From an uncultured Eubacteriales bacterium (GTDB lineage: Bacteria > Bacillota > Clostridia > Oscillospirales > CAG-272): a DNA stretch of 64,000 bases. Location: the NCBI GenBank assembly GCA_902491535.1, contig CABUHS010000008.1, forward strand, positions 1-64,000, in the 5' to 3' direction. The notes under the pieces were generated by a model that saw only the letters and a program-made list of their open reading frames with translations, was not told the origin of the DNA and did not search any database. The translations under genes and the position numbers were made by a program. Below, piece after piece: positions 43,599 through 52,604 of this stretch (its first letter is position 1; every line of letters begins with the position of its first letter).

Positions 43599-44968
43599 GA
43601 TCATCTGTGAAAAAATTTGCGGCGGGATTTTTGGCGGCAGCAGCCGTCATGCAGTGTGCAGTGCTGTCCGGCTGCTCGAAAAAAGCGCCGGAGCGGGAGC
43701 TTACGGTCCTCTCGGACGACGGACGGACTGTTGCGGCGCTGGCGCGCAGTACTTTCGATCAGACGCTTGCCGATAACGAATACCGCGCTTATCTCGACAT
43801 AGTACTGTCCGAAGCGGCGGGGATAATCGGCGATATACGCGACTGTGACCTAAAGGAAGCCGAACGTCTTCTGCTGAGCGAAGGATACGTAATATATACA
43901 AATCTTGACTGTGATATTTATGCATCTTTAAAAAAGGCATATGAGCAGGAGGAAGGCGGCGGACTTTCCTTCGGAGCCGCCGTCACCGACCTGCGCGGAG
44001 ATCTGCTTGCAGTGTACAGCGGCGGCGCGCGCACGGAAGAATATCATAACCGTGCGGCAGCGAAAGCGCAGCCGTATTCGGCATTTAAGCCGCTTTCCGT
44101 TTATGCGCCAGCGATTGAAAACGGTCTCGCTTCATGGTCGTCGGTATATGAGGATTCACCATATAAAAAAATATCCGGAGAGGACGGAAACGAGCAGGAC
44201 TGGCCTGCCAACGCGACCGGAACATATACCTACAGAGAAACGACCGTTTACGACGCGGTGAAGCAGTCGCTTAATACAGTGGCGGTCAAATGTATGCAGA
44301 CGGTCGGCGTTTTTAATTCCATGAATTTTCTTAAAAATAAATTCGGGATATCTCTTTAGTCTGAGAAAAGCAGGGCGGCGATATACGGTGAAGAAGAGGT
44401 TATCGGAAACGTCGCGCTCGGATATCTTTACGACGGACTGAGTCCTGTCGATATGGCGGGATATTATCAGGTGTTTGCAAACGGAGGCATATACAACGAG
44501 CCGCGTGCGGTTTCCGGGATATGTGATAAGGACGGCGGCGCCGTATATGAGCGCGTGCGCACGGATAGCCGTGTTATATCGGAAACTACGGCGTATATCA
44601 TGAACCGATTGCTGCAGGGCGTTATTTCGCCGGACGGTACGGGAAGCGGCGCTGCCTGCGGAGATATTCCCGTCGGCGGAAAGACGGGAACCGGAGACGG
44701 CGGAAACTGGTTTGTCGGATTTACTCCGCAGTACAGCTGCGCGGTATGGCACGGGACGGAGATCGGCAAAAACCGTGCCGCCGAAATATTTTCGCGTGCT
44801 GTCTCGGAATTTGAAAGCGATACGGAAAAGTCATTTCCGGACTGCATCGGTGTAAAGGCCGCGGCTTATTGCACCGAGAGCGGTATGCTGCTTTCCGACG
44901 GATGCCGTAAGATCGATATGGGATATTATGCTTCGGACCGTATGCCGGCGGTCTGTGACAAGCATTGA
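43595..44968 (+). pseudogene. Penicillin-binding lipoprotein (transpeptidase) interrupted by an in-frame TAG
   Basis: The first ORF (43595-44359) has a lipoprotein signal (AVLSGCSKK) and a transpeptidase domain with the active-site SAFK (QPYSAFKPLSVYAPAIENG) and SLN motif (VKQSLNTVAVKCMQ). It ends at a TAG at 44357-44359. The same frame continues without a break to 44968 with SPVDMAGYYQVFANGGIYNEP, the KTG box (GGKTGTGDGGNWFVGF) and a C-terminal tail. Without the stop it would be a protein of 457 residues. Truncation before KTG should kill activity. TAG is a normal stop elsewhere here (the truB gene ends in TAG), so readthrough is not general. No glycosyltransferase domain is present. Confidence 0.82.
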
Positions 44969-44979
44969 TATAACCTTTA

Positions 44980-45080
44980 TGCAGATCCCCCCGCCTTTTA
45001 GGCGGCGGGCTGAGGTTACTTTTTTGACGGCGGTATGCTCCGCCGCTGAAATGCCTAATATGGGGCATTGCCCCTTATTA
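44980..45080 (+). repeat. 5'-leader hairpin element, copy 1
   Basis: It begins GCAGATCCCCCCGCC-TTTTA-GGCGGCGGG and contains TTACTTTTTTGAC, a GGCGG/CCGCC hairpin, then GGGGCATTGCCCCTTATT. It lies 35 bp before the LRR-dockerin start. Confidence 0.7.
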
Positions 45081-45114
45081 AAAATATAAATTAAAAAATC
45101 AAGGAGGAAGTTTC

Positions 45115-48100
45115 ATGAAAGCAATTAAAAAACGGCTTGCGTCCGTGCTGGCACTGCTTATCGCAGCGGCGTCTTTGCCGTCGGCTTGCCTGCCTGCATA
45201 CGCGGCAGACGGTCTGAATGTCAGTGATGCTTGGAGTATCAGCAGTGTTCAAGACAGCGCCGACATTCAGAATGCCGGGGATATTCAGAATGCCGACGGT
45301 GTTCAGGCTCAGGCGGAGAGCAACGAGCCGCAGTATGTTTCGATAGAGGTGCTTAATATCGAGTCTGTTGTTAAAAACAGAGGAGATTACTCTTTGGACG
45401 GAAACGGAAATGTTATTTGCAGAATTCCGAAATTCTATTACAAGGTCACGTTGAGCGACGGAACTTATCTGACCGGATACTATAGAGATCATTTTGAAGA
45501 TGATCCGATGCTCAAGGTCGAACACAGTCAGAGTGAAAAGCCCTGGACGGTCGGAGGAAATAATACATTTACCGTTCGGTACGGAGATGCAGAGACCACC
45601 GTAGCGGTTGATCTGAAGTCGTCGGCAGACTTTGAGTACACCGAGCAGGACGGCGGACTTTTTATCACTACCTGCAACCTTATCTATGAGACTGTGCAGA
45701 TACCGCCTGTGATAGACGGCAAGCCTGTCAGGGGTATTCTTTCACTCGGTAGAAGCGCGATGAACAGAATAAAACATCTTATAATTCCCGATTCGGTCGA
45801 ATATATCGGCGATAACGCGTTTCTCACAGGTTATTATGATTATGATGAGGTACTCGAAACGGTCACCGTCGGAAGCGGAGTGAAATATCTCGATGCGGCC
45901 ATGTTTCGAAAGTGTGAAAATCTCACGGCCATATCGGTGTCTGAGAATAATCCGTATTACTCTGATATCGACGGAGTAGTATACAACAAGCAGGGAGATA
46001 CCCTTGCTGTATATCCGATCGGCAAGGGCGCGGATTATACCGTGCCTGCATCTGTGGCAGATATCGATGTTCTGGGAAATTCCATATACGATTTTCTTAA
46101 TATTACCGTCGCCGAAGGCTCGGCGCATTTTGTCACTGTCGACGGAGTTACCTATAATTCCGATATGACTAAGGTCATATCCTGCGATAAAAACAAGAAC
46201 GGAAGCTACGATATGCCGGATACTGTAACGCAGATCGCAAGCGACGCTTTCAGCGGCTGCAGTCAGCTCACGGAAGTCACCGTAGCTGACGGAGTTACGG
46301 ATATCGTATACAGAGCGTTTGCCGGATGCAGCTCACTTAAGGCAGTAGAGCTGCCACAGGGACTTCTTTCGATCGGCAAAATGGCTTTTGAAGATTGCAC
46401 GTCACTCGAAAGCGCGGCTCTGCCGGACAGCCTGACCGCTGTAGAGGACAAAGCATTTTACCGTTGTTCGTCTCTGAGCAGCGTGACAGTACCCGGAAGC
46501 GTTAAAAATATAGGAAATGAAGCATTTTACTATTGCAGCGGTCTTACCGGACTGACTATACAGAGCGGCGTTGAAACCATAGGCGATCGAGCATTTGGCG
46601 ATTGTTCAAAACTGACCGATGTGACAGTGCCGGGCAGCGTCAAAAGCATAGGCGTGAGCGCATTTGGAGGCTGTGGCAGTCTTACCGACCTGAATGTAGA
46701 AAACGGTGTAAAAAGCATAGGCAGTTATGCATTTTACTATTGCAGCAGTCTTACCTCTGTCACATTGCCGAACAGTGTTACGAACATCGGTGACGGCGTA
46801 TTTTTCGGATGCCGCAATCTGACAGATGTGACACTTCCGAGAGGAATAACATATATCAGTGACAGTATGTTTTCCGGTTGCAGCAGTCTTACGTCTCTGC
46901 CGATACATGACGGTATTACGGAAATAAGGGATCGTGCTTTTTCGGGATGCACGGGACTTACCGAAGTCACCGTTCCGGATCATGTTACAAGCCTCGGCAG
47001 CAGTGTATTTTCCGGATGCAGCAATCTTACCGACGTTACGCTCCCGAGAGGAATAACATATATCAGTGACGGCATGTTTTATAGCTGCAGCAGTCTTACA
47101 TCTCTGCCGATACATGACGGTATTACGGGTATAGGAAGCGGAGCGTTTTCGTACTGTACGGGACTTACCGCGGTAACCGTGCCTGATCATGTTACAAGTC
47201 TCGGTAACAGTGTATTTTCCGGATGCAGTAATCTTACCGATGTTACGCTCCCGAAAGGAGTAACATATATCAGTGACAGAATGTTTTACGGTTGCAGCAG
47301 TCTTACATCTCTGCCGGTATATGACGGTATTACCGGTATAGGTAGTGACGCATTTTCGAGCTGTACGGGACTGACAGAGATAACTGTTCCTGACAGCGTG
47401 ACCGAAATAGCCTACGGAGCTTTCCGCGGCTGCGGGAATCTTGCGGATATCGACATACCGGATTCGGTCGTAAGCATAGGCGGTCATTCGTTTGACGGCA
47501 CGGCATACTATAACGCTCAGCCGGAAGGGCCTGTATATATCGACAGTGTGCTGTATAAGTACAAGGGTACTATGCCGGAAAATACCGAGCTTACGGTCAA
47601 AGCCGGAACTACCGTTATCGCTGATTATGCGTTTTACAGTCCGGAATATCGATGGAACGGTCGTGATTATTGCATATCATACGAAGAAAACCTTAAGAAG
47701 ATAACTTTGCCGGAAGGACTTAAAACGGTCGGTATGGCGGCATTCTTCGGTTGCAGCGGACTTACGGAGATAGACATACCCGCGTCGGTATCGCGGATTG
47801 ATTTTGGAGCTTTCGCAAACTGTACATCGCTCAGCGCGATAAATGTTGCTCCGGACAACCCTTACTATAAGAGCGAGGACGGCGTGCTGTACAGCAAGGA
47901 CGGCGCCGAGCTTATATGGTGTCCTTTGCGCTCCGAGCGAAGCTATGAGGTACCGTACGGCGTTAAGCTCATTAAAAAAGGCGCGTTCGGATGCAGCGGA
48001 GTTTATACCCTGACGGTTACAGATCCCCGAACGGTTTTAGAGCCGTATTCTGTGGGATATAATCTGATACAGTGTATAGAAAAGAATAAGCCGTATGGGT

Positions 48101-48465
48101 ATTGGGAAGGAAATATCTATGGTAATGATGATTATATACGCTGGGATATGAATATCCTTTGCGCGGAAGGCTCGGCTGCTTATGAATATGCGGAAGAAAA
48201 CGGCTTTACGGTAACCGTGATCGACGCTCCGCCTGTAATACCTCCAGACACCGATCCTGTAACACCTCCGGATACAGAACCTGATAAATCCGATTTTGAC
48301 GTCAACGGAGACGGAAAACTTAATTCCAAAGATCTTACCCGCCTGATGAAATTTATCGCAGGTGAAAAGGTTGAAATTGCCGGAAACGCTGATATAAACG
48401 GCGACAGCAAGGTAAATTCAAAAGATCTGACACGGCTCATGAAATATATTGCCGGAGCCATATAA
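45115..48465 (+). CDS. Secreted BspA-type leucine-rich-repeat protein with C-terminal dockerin
   Basis: A 1116-residue protein. The signal peptide is residues 1-31 (KKRLASVLALLIAAASLPSACLPAYAA). About 20 LRR_5/BspA repeats run from about 170 to 960, for example LKAVELPQGLLSIGKMAFEDCTSL and LTDVTLPRGITYISDSMFSGCSSL, with nearly identical neighbours in the middle. A Pro/Asp/Thr linker (PPVIPPDTDPVTPPDTEPD) leads to a type I dockerin (FDVNGDGKLNSKDLTRLMKF, ADINGDSKVNSKDLTRLMKY). BspA repeats commonly mediate adhesion to host or other cells. The dockerin suggests display on a cohesin-bearing surface. The start has AAGGAGGAAG upstream. Confidence 0.92.
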   Translation: MKAIKKRLASVLALLIAAASLPSACLPAYAADGLNVSDAWSISSVQDSADIQNAGDIQNADGVQAQAESNEPQYVSIEVLNIESVVKNRGDYSLDGNGNVICRIPKFYYKVTLSDGTYLTGYYRDHFEDDPMLKVEHSQSEKPWTVGGNNTFTVRYGDAETTVAVDLKSSADFEYTEQDGGLFITTCNLIYETVQIPPVIDGKPVRGILSLGRSAMNRIKHLIIPDSVEYIGDNAFLTGYYDYDEVLETVTVGSGVKYLDAAMFRKCENLTAISVSENNPYYSDIDGVVYNKQGDTLAVYPIGKGADYTVPASVADIDVLGNSIYDFLNITVAEGSAHFVTVDGVTYNSDMTKVISCDKNKNGSYDMPDTVTQIASDAFSGCSQLTEVTVADGVTDIVYRAFAGCSSLKAVELPQGLLSIGKMAFEDCTSLESAALPDSLTAVEDKAFYRCSSLSSVTVPGSVKNIGNEAFYYCSGLTGLTIQSGVETIGDRAFGDCSKLTDVTVPGSVKSIGVSAFGGCGSLTDLNVENGVKSIGSYAFYYCSSLTSVTLPNSVTNIGDGVFFGCRNLTDVTLPRGITYISDSMFSGCSSLTSLPIHDGITEIRDRAFSGCTGLTEVTVPDHVTSLGSSVFSGCSNLTDVTLPRGITYISDGMFYSCSSLTSLPIHDGITGIGSGAFSYCTGLTAVTVPDHVTSLGNSVFSGCSNLTDVTLPKGVTYISDRMFYGCSSLTSLPVYDGITGIGSDAFSSCTGLTEITVPDSVTEIAYGAFRGCGNLADIDIPDSVVSIGGHSFDGTAYYNAQPEGPVYIDSVLYKYKGTMPENTELTVKAGTTVIADYAFYSPEYRWNGRDYCISYEENLKKITLPEGLKTVGMAAFFGCSGLTEIDIPASVSRIDFGAFANCTSLSAINVAPDNPYYKSEDGVLYSKDGAELIWCPLRSERSYEVPYGVKLIKKGAFGCSGVYTLTVTDPRTVLEPYSVGYNLIQCIEKNKPYGYWEGNIYGNDDYIRWDMNILCAEGSAAYEYAEENGFTVTVIDAPPVIPPDTDPVTPPDTEPDKSDFDVNGDGKLNSKDLTRLMKFIAGEKVEIAGNADINGDSKVNSKDLTRLMKYIAGAI

Positions 48466-48470
48466 CCTAA

Positions 48471-48645
48471 GTGCAGATGTCCCCCGCCTCTAAGGCGGCG
48501 GGTTCCATATCAGAATTCGCGTGGGGGACATAATCCCCCACGCAAACCCTGAGGAGCGAGCGCTCCCCTGCGCTGCTTGCAATCTATCGCGAACTCTGCT
48601 CCTTGCAAGCAAAGCAGAGTTTTCTCCGATTTAAAACCGGAGAAA
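48471..48645 (+). repeat. Hairpin element copy 2 and further palindromes after the LRR gene
   Basis: It starts GTGCAGATGTCCCCCGCC-TCTAA-GGCGGCGGG, like the leader elements. Then follow a perfect 10-bp hairpin GCGTGGGGGA/TCCCCCACGC (48519-48543), AACTCTGCT/AGCAGAGTT (48592-48621) and TTCTCCG/CGGAGAA (48622-48644). None has a T tract of terminator type. Confidence 0.65.
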
Positions 48646-48678
48646 AGAATATTTTGGGGAAAAATCGGGTGTTTGACT

Positions 48679-48707
48679 TTACAAAAAGGCGGATATATGC
48701 TATACTG
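48679..48707 (+). promoter_or_regulatory. Sigma-A promoter of fucU
   Basis: TTTACA (48679-48684), 17 bp, TATACT (48702-48707), giving a leader of about 187 bases. Confidence 0.7.
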
Positions 48708-48900
48708 TTAAAAATATGGCAGCGGCATGCCGGCGCGTCGGTTTGCAGCCGTTACTTATGCATCGCATGGCACTGCTTCAGTATGCGGCATGCAAGTGTG
48801 TCAGTCCGCGAAATTAAGCGCGGTCTGTAAAATACGGCTGCGCCTGCTGTTTAATGAAATTCAGTGTGCGCGTCCGGCGCACGGTTTTGGAGGAACTGTT

Positions 48901-49323
48901 ATGTTAAAAGGAATCCCGTCTATTATTTCACCCGATCTTCTGAAAATACTTATGGAAATGGGACACGGCGACGAGCTTGTTATCGGCGACGGCAACTTTC
49001 CTGCGGCAAGAGTCGCTCAGCGTCTTGTCCGTGAGGACGGCCACACCGTTCCCGAACTTCTCGAAGCTATTTTAAAGCTTTTCCCGCTCGATACATATTC
49101 CGATCCGGTATACATCATGCAGAAGGTACCCGGAGACGACGTCGAAACTCCTATCTGGGACGAGTTTAAGGCTATCACCGGAAAGTATACCGATAAGCCT
49201 ATGACTCAGGTAGAGCGCTTTGAGTTCTATGAAAAGGCAAAGGACGCATACGCTGTCGTAACTTCGGGCGAGACGGCGCTTTACGCTAACATCATCATCA
49301 GAAAAGGCGTTGTAGTAGAATAA
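48901..49323 (+). CDS. fucU: RbsD/FucU-family sugar mutarotase
   Basis: A 140-residue protein of the RbsD/FucU fold, with the family start LKGIPSIISPDLLKILMEMGHGDELVIGDGNFPAA containing the catalytic His. The C-terminal YANIIIRKGVV is also typical. The MGHGDE-NFPA pattern is closer to FucU (L-fucose mutarotase) than RbsD (ribose pyranase). It interconverts sugar anomers. No fucose isomerase or transporter gene lies nearby, so the substrate is a family-level guess. The start at 48901 has TTGGAGG upstream; the frame is open further upstream without a ribosome site. Confidence 0.82.
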   Translation: MLKGIPSIISPDLLKILMEMGHGDELVIGDGNFPAARVAQRLVREDGHTVPELLEAILKLFPLDTYSDPVYIMQKVPGDDVETPIWDEFKAITGKYTDKPMTQVERFEFYEKAKDAYAVVTSGETALYANIIIRKGVVVE

Positions 49324-49347
49324 CAGATACTGCTGTGCATCTAAAGC

Positions 49348-49384
49348 AAGCGGCGTACGTAAAAACGTGCGCCGCTTTTTTCTG
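49348..49384 (+). terminator. Terminator after fucU
   Basis: AAGCGGCG-ACGT pairs with ACGT-CGCCGCTT around AAAA, followed by TTTTT. From there to 49560 I see only a GGCAAAA/TTTTGCC hairpin near 49444. Confidence 0.85.
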
Positions 49385-49560
49385 TAAATGTCAAACCGAT
49401 GACGGTGTGAATTTGTATAAATATGTGTGGCTTATTGGATATAGGCAAAAGCGGTTTTTGCCTTGCTGCGGTCCCGATTCTATCGTAAATGTCTGGTATA
49501 CATATAAATTTTTTGCTTTCCCGGGTGTTACGGAACACTGTGATATTTCACATATATTGG

Positions 49561-49588
49561 TAATATTCTGTTTTCCGCCGCATAGAAT
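49561..49588 (+). promoter_or_regulatory. Possible SigE-type promoter of spoIIID
   Basis: TAATATT (49561-49567), 13 bp, CATAGAAT (49581-49588). The first matches the SigE -35 consensus KMATATT and the second differs from CATACAMT at one base. In Bacillus subtilis spoIIID is transcribed by SigE, so the site makes biological sense. Confidence 0.55.
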
Positions 49589-49672
49589 GTACCGAGAAAT
49601 CTCATAACACGGCAAAAGTCGTTTGGCTTTGCCGCGGTATATTTTTATATGAGTCAAGGTCGGTGATGATGT

Positions 49673-49993
49673 ATGGCTGCAAATTCGGCGGCAGACTGTG
49701 AAAAGACGCGTTGCGAGCTTTTCGGGGAATATCTTCTCGAAAACAGCACGACGGTTCGCGAGACGGCAAAATATTTCGGAATGAGTAAATCAACCGTACA
49801 TAAGGACGTTACAGTAAGACTCAAATATGAGGATCCGGTGCTTTACCGGCAGGTAAAAGAGCTTTTGCAGATAAACAAGGCACAGCGGCATCTCCGCGGA
49901 GGGGAGGCAACGCGTCTGAGATATGCAGGAGTACACAAATCTCCGCATGCGGATGAAAGAAAGGCGGAAGAAAAATGGATGACAGAAAAATAA
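49673..49993 (+). CDS. spoIIID: Sporulation transcription factor SpoIIID
   Basis: A 106-residue DNA-binding protein with the SpoIIID core: FGEYLLENSTTVRETAKYFGMSKSTVHKDVTVRLKYEDPVLYRQVKELLQINKAQRHLRGGEATRLRY. The helix-turn-helix (TVRETAKYFGMSKSTVHKDV) and the basic QRHLRGGEAT region are strongly conserved. It acts in the mother cell between SigE and SigK. A hydrophilic tail (HADERKAEEKWMTEK) overlaps the start of glgA by 19 bases. The ribosome site is weak (GGTGATG). Confidence 0.94.
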   Translation: MAANSAADCEKTRCELFGEYLLENSTTVRETAKYFGMSKSTVHKDVTVRLKYEDPVLYRQVKELLQINKAQRHLRGGEATRLRYAGVHKSPHADERKAEEKWMTEK

Positions 49994-51453
49994 ATGTGCT
50001 GTATGCCTCTGCCGAGGCTGATCCGCTTGCGGTATGCGGAGGTCTCGGAGATGTTGCGCATGCGCTTCCGCGCGCACTTTGCGCGCTCGGTGCGGATGTC
50101 CGAGTAGTTATGCCGATGTATACGGCGATCGACCGGCGCATTCTCGCCGGGGCGGAAAAGCTCATAGAATTTACCGTTCCGCTCTCATGGAGGCGGCAGC
50201 ACTGCGAGGTCTATACCCTGACGCTCGGCGGAGTGTTTTTTTATCTGATAGACAATGAGTATTATTTTGACCGCAGAACGGTTTACGGCTGCTATGACGA
50301 CGGCGAGCGATTCGCTTTCTTTTCGCGCGCGCTGGTGGAGATGATCGCTCATATCGATTTTAAGCCGGACATTCTGCATACCAACGACTGGCATGCTGCC
50401 GCGGCATGCGTGTATCTGAAAAAAATTTACTGCGGTACGCGCTCCTATAGCGGTATCAGATGCGTACATACGGTTCATAATGCCGAATATCAGGGCGTTT
50501 TCGGTGCGCAGACGCTTGATGACGTTTTCGGTCTTGAATCAGCCGCGGATGTTTTGATGCAGGACGGCTGCGTGAATCTGACGCGCGGCGCCGCGCTCCT
50601 GTGCGACAGGCTCACATGTGTCAGTCAGTCGGGACGCAGCGAGCTGCTTACCGATGCGGGCGGAGCAGGGCTCGGATATGTTTTCAGAGCGTGCGAAGAT
50701 AAGCTTTACGGTATAAGCAACGGAATCGACAGCGAAAGCTTCGATCCCGCAACCGACGCGGAGCTTCCGTGCAGATACGACGCGTCCGATCCCGGCGGAA
50801 AATTCTGCTGCAAGGCGGAGCTTCAGCGCAGGCTCGGACTTCCGGGAAGGTGCGACGTTCCGATGCTTGCCGTAATATCGAGACTGACCGAGCAGAAAGG
50901 TATGTCGCTTCTTGCGCAGGCGCTTCCGGAGCTGCTTGAAAAGGATATTCAACTTGTACTGCTCGGGACAGGCGATACCGAATATGAAATGGAGTTCCGC
51001 GACGCGTCCTTCCGGTGTCATGACAGGCTCGCGGCGGTAATACGCTTTGACCGTCCGCTTTCAAGGCTTATATACGCCGGAGCGGATATTCTCATTATGC
51101 CGTCGCGCAGCGAGCAGTGCGGTATTTCGCAGATGATCGCTTCACGATACGGAACCGTGCCGCTCGTTCATTCCGTCGGCGGGCTTAAAGATACCGTGAG
51201 CAGGTATGATGAAGACAGCGGAAAGGGAACAGGCTTTGCATTTGAAAGCTTTGATTCGTCGGCGATGCTTGACGAGCTTTACAGAGCGCTAAGTCTGTTT
51301 GATTATGACCGCACAGCATGGAATGCACTTGTCGGCAGAATAATGAAAAGAGATTTTTCGTGGGACGCTTCGGCGAAAAAATATCTCGCGCTGTACAGGG
51401 AGCTGACACAGCGCAGCTTTCTTAAAAGAAAAAACGGTAAAGAAATAATCTGA
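49975..51453 (+). CDS. glgA: Glycogen synthase (GT5), with altered KxGG motif
   Basis: A 492-residue GT5 family glucosyltransferase. The N-terminal domain has NVLYASAEADPLAVCGGLGDVAHALPRAL, where the usual Lys-x-Gly-Gly-Leu motif reads VCGGL, so the ADP-glucose-contacting Lys is replaced by Val. Other signatures are intact: DILHTNDWHAA, HTVHNAEYQGVF, YGISNGIDSESFDPATD, AVISRLTEQKGMSL, and MPSRSEQCGISQMIASRYGTVPLVHSVGGLKDTV. It would elongate alpha-1,4-glucan, or use a different donor if the change matters. It starts within the end of spoIIID and has GAAAGGCGG upstream. Glycogen or granulose storage accompanies sporulation in many clostridia. Confidence 0.88.
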   Translation: MDDRKINVLYASAEADPLAVCGGLGDVAHALPRALCALGADVRVVMPMYTAIDRRILAGAEKLIEFTVPLSWRRQHCEVYTLTLGGVFFYLIDNEYYFDRRTVYGCYDDGERFAFFSRALVEMIAHIDFKPDILHTNDWHAAAACVYLKKIYCGTRSYSGIRCVHTVHNAEYQGVFGAQTLDDVFGLESAADVLMQDGCVNLTRGAALLCDRLTCVSQSGRSELLTDAGGAGLGYVFRACEDKLYGISNGIDSESFDPATDAELPCRYDASDPGGKFCCKAELQRRLGLPGRCDVPMLAVISRLTEQKGMSLLAQALPELLEKDIQLVLLGTGDTEYEMEFRDASFRCHDRLAAVIRFDRPLSRLIYAGADILIMPSRSEQCGISQMIASRYGTVPLVHSVGGLKDTVSRYDEDSGKGTGFAFESFDSSAMLDELYRALSLFDYDRTAWNALVGRIMKRDFSWDASAKKYLALYRELTQRSFLKRKNGKEII

Positions 51454-51771
51454 TTTGTGACTGATACACTGCGTGTCTTGAACCTTGCGATAACAAAATT
51501 TTCGCATATCGGCGGTTACACCGCAGCTTTTTCCACAAAGGTGAGACTGAATTTTCCCTTTAACAGATTCGTACAAGTAGCTTTCAAAATCATATTTGCT
51601 ACGCAAATAAGGGAAAAGCGAAAAGGGGGAAAGCTTTGGGGCGCAAATTTGTCAATTCCTCCCTACTTTAAGGAAAAGTCAAAAAACTACAGTACGCTGT
51701 GTCGCATCGCGATTAGTCAAAGCCCGGGCAACGGGTTTCGACAAGCTGCATCTATGGTACGATGTGTTACG

Positions 51772-51874
51772 CCGCTCCCGCTTCGTTTTTATCCGGGAGT
51801 TTAGCTTATTAGTTTACTTTGCAGATCTGTAAAGTAAACTAAGTATAAAGCGGCTGACTTTTGTCAGCCGCTTT
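51772..51874 (+). repeat. Convergent-end repeat with bidirectional terminator, copy 1
   Basis: The block starts CCGCTCCCGCTTCG and ends TTTAGCTTAT, a 37-base stretch repeated exactly at 59533-59569. It is followed by a perfect TTAGTTTACTTT/AAAGTAAACTAA palindrome (51809-51842), then AAAGCGGCTGAC-TTTT-GTCAGCCGCTTT (51847-51874), a terminator that can serve glgA and, from the other strand, rbfA. The preceding 51454-51771 holds only a CGGCGGTTACACCGC hairpin. Confidence 0.75.
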
Positions 51875-51922
51875 ATTTGTTCTATTAAAATAAAATGAAC
51901 GAGCGGATAAGTTTTATTCCTT

Positions 51923-52309
51923 TTATTCGTCCTCTTCTTCTGCGGTCGGTGTGCGCGATGCAAGTTCGTCATTTATCTCCTTTAAAATTGAAGAAATATT
52001 AGCGCCGTTTTCGACTGATGTATCAAGTACATACTGAAGCTCGGGTGTAACCCGCAGATTAAGTTTCTTTGCGAGCTGTCCGCGAATAAACCCGTTTGCA
52101 CTGATAAGCCCGCGGCGAACCTCGCGCGCGTCATCGCCGCCGAGCAGTGTTGAATAATATATCTTGCAGAATTTAAGATCGGCGGAGCAGTCCGCTCCGG
52201 TTATGCAGATCATAGCATCGGACACGCGCGGATCTTTAACGTCGCGGATAATTGAAGCCATCTCGCGCGTGATCTCACCGTTTATTCTGTTCTGTCTGTA
52301 TTTTGCCAT
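51923..52309 (-). CDS. rbfA: Ribosome-binding factor A
   Basis: A 128-residue KH-type protein: KYRQNRINGEITREMASIIRDVKDPRVSDAMICITGADCSADLKFCKIYYSTL, then GFIRGQLAKKLNLRVTPELQYVLDTSVENGANISSIL. It assists maturation of the 30S subunit by binding the 16S rRNA 5' region. In most Firmicutes it sits in a nusA-infB-rbfA-nrnA-truB run. Here it is alone and on the opposite strand to nrnA and truB, which lie 2-4 kb away. AAAGGA precedes ATG. Confidence 0.95.
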   Translation of the reverse strand: MAKYRQNRINGEITREMASIIRDVKDPRVSDAMICITGADCSADLKFCKIYYSTLLGGDDAREVRRGLISANGFIRGQLAKKLNLRVTPELQYVLDTSVENGANISSILKEINDELASRTPTAEEEDE

Positions 52310-52604
52310 TCCTTTGCAGTTCCTTCCTGACTCATTTTTTCTGTATATTTATATATTGTACTTATATTTTTGCAAAATTCAATAGATGTATTAAAAATAA
52401 TCTCAAAAAAACGGATCATACGGTAAAATTTACAGAATACGCTTGATTTTAAGCCGAGGCAGATGTAAAATAATATTAAAATAAGCTCTGAATACAAAAA
52501 AATTCGGTCAGGCGTTGTATAAAATCTTTTTGCCGCGCCGCCGTGAGGAAAAGTAAAATTTTTTCCATAAAAAATTAAATGTTTGTACACCCGGAGGAAC
52601 GCAT

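Noticed and set aside
48603..48830. Short ORF before fucU, and ORF 49335-49607 after it
   Set aside because: They overlap hairpins, the promoter or the terminator and lack ribosome sites and recognisable motifs.
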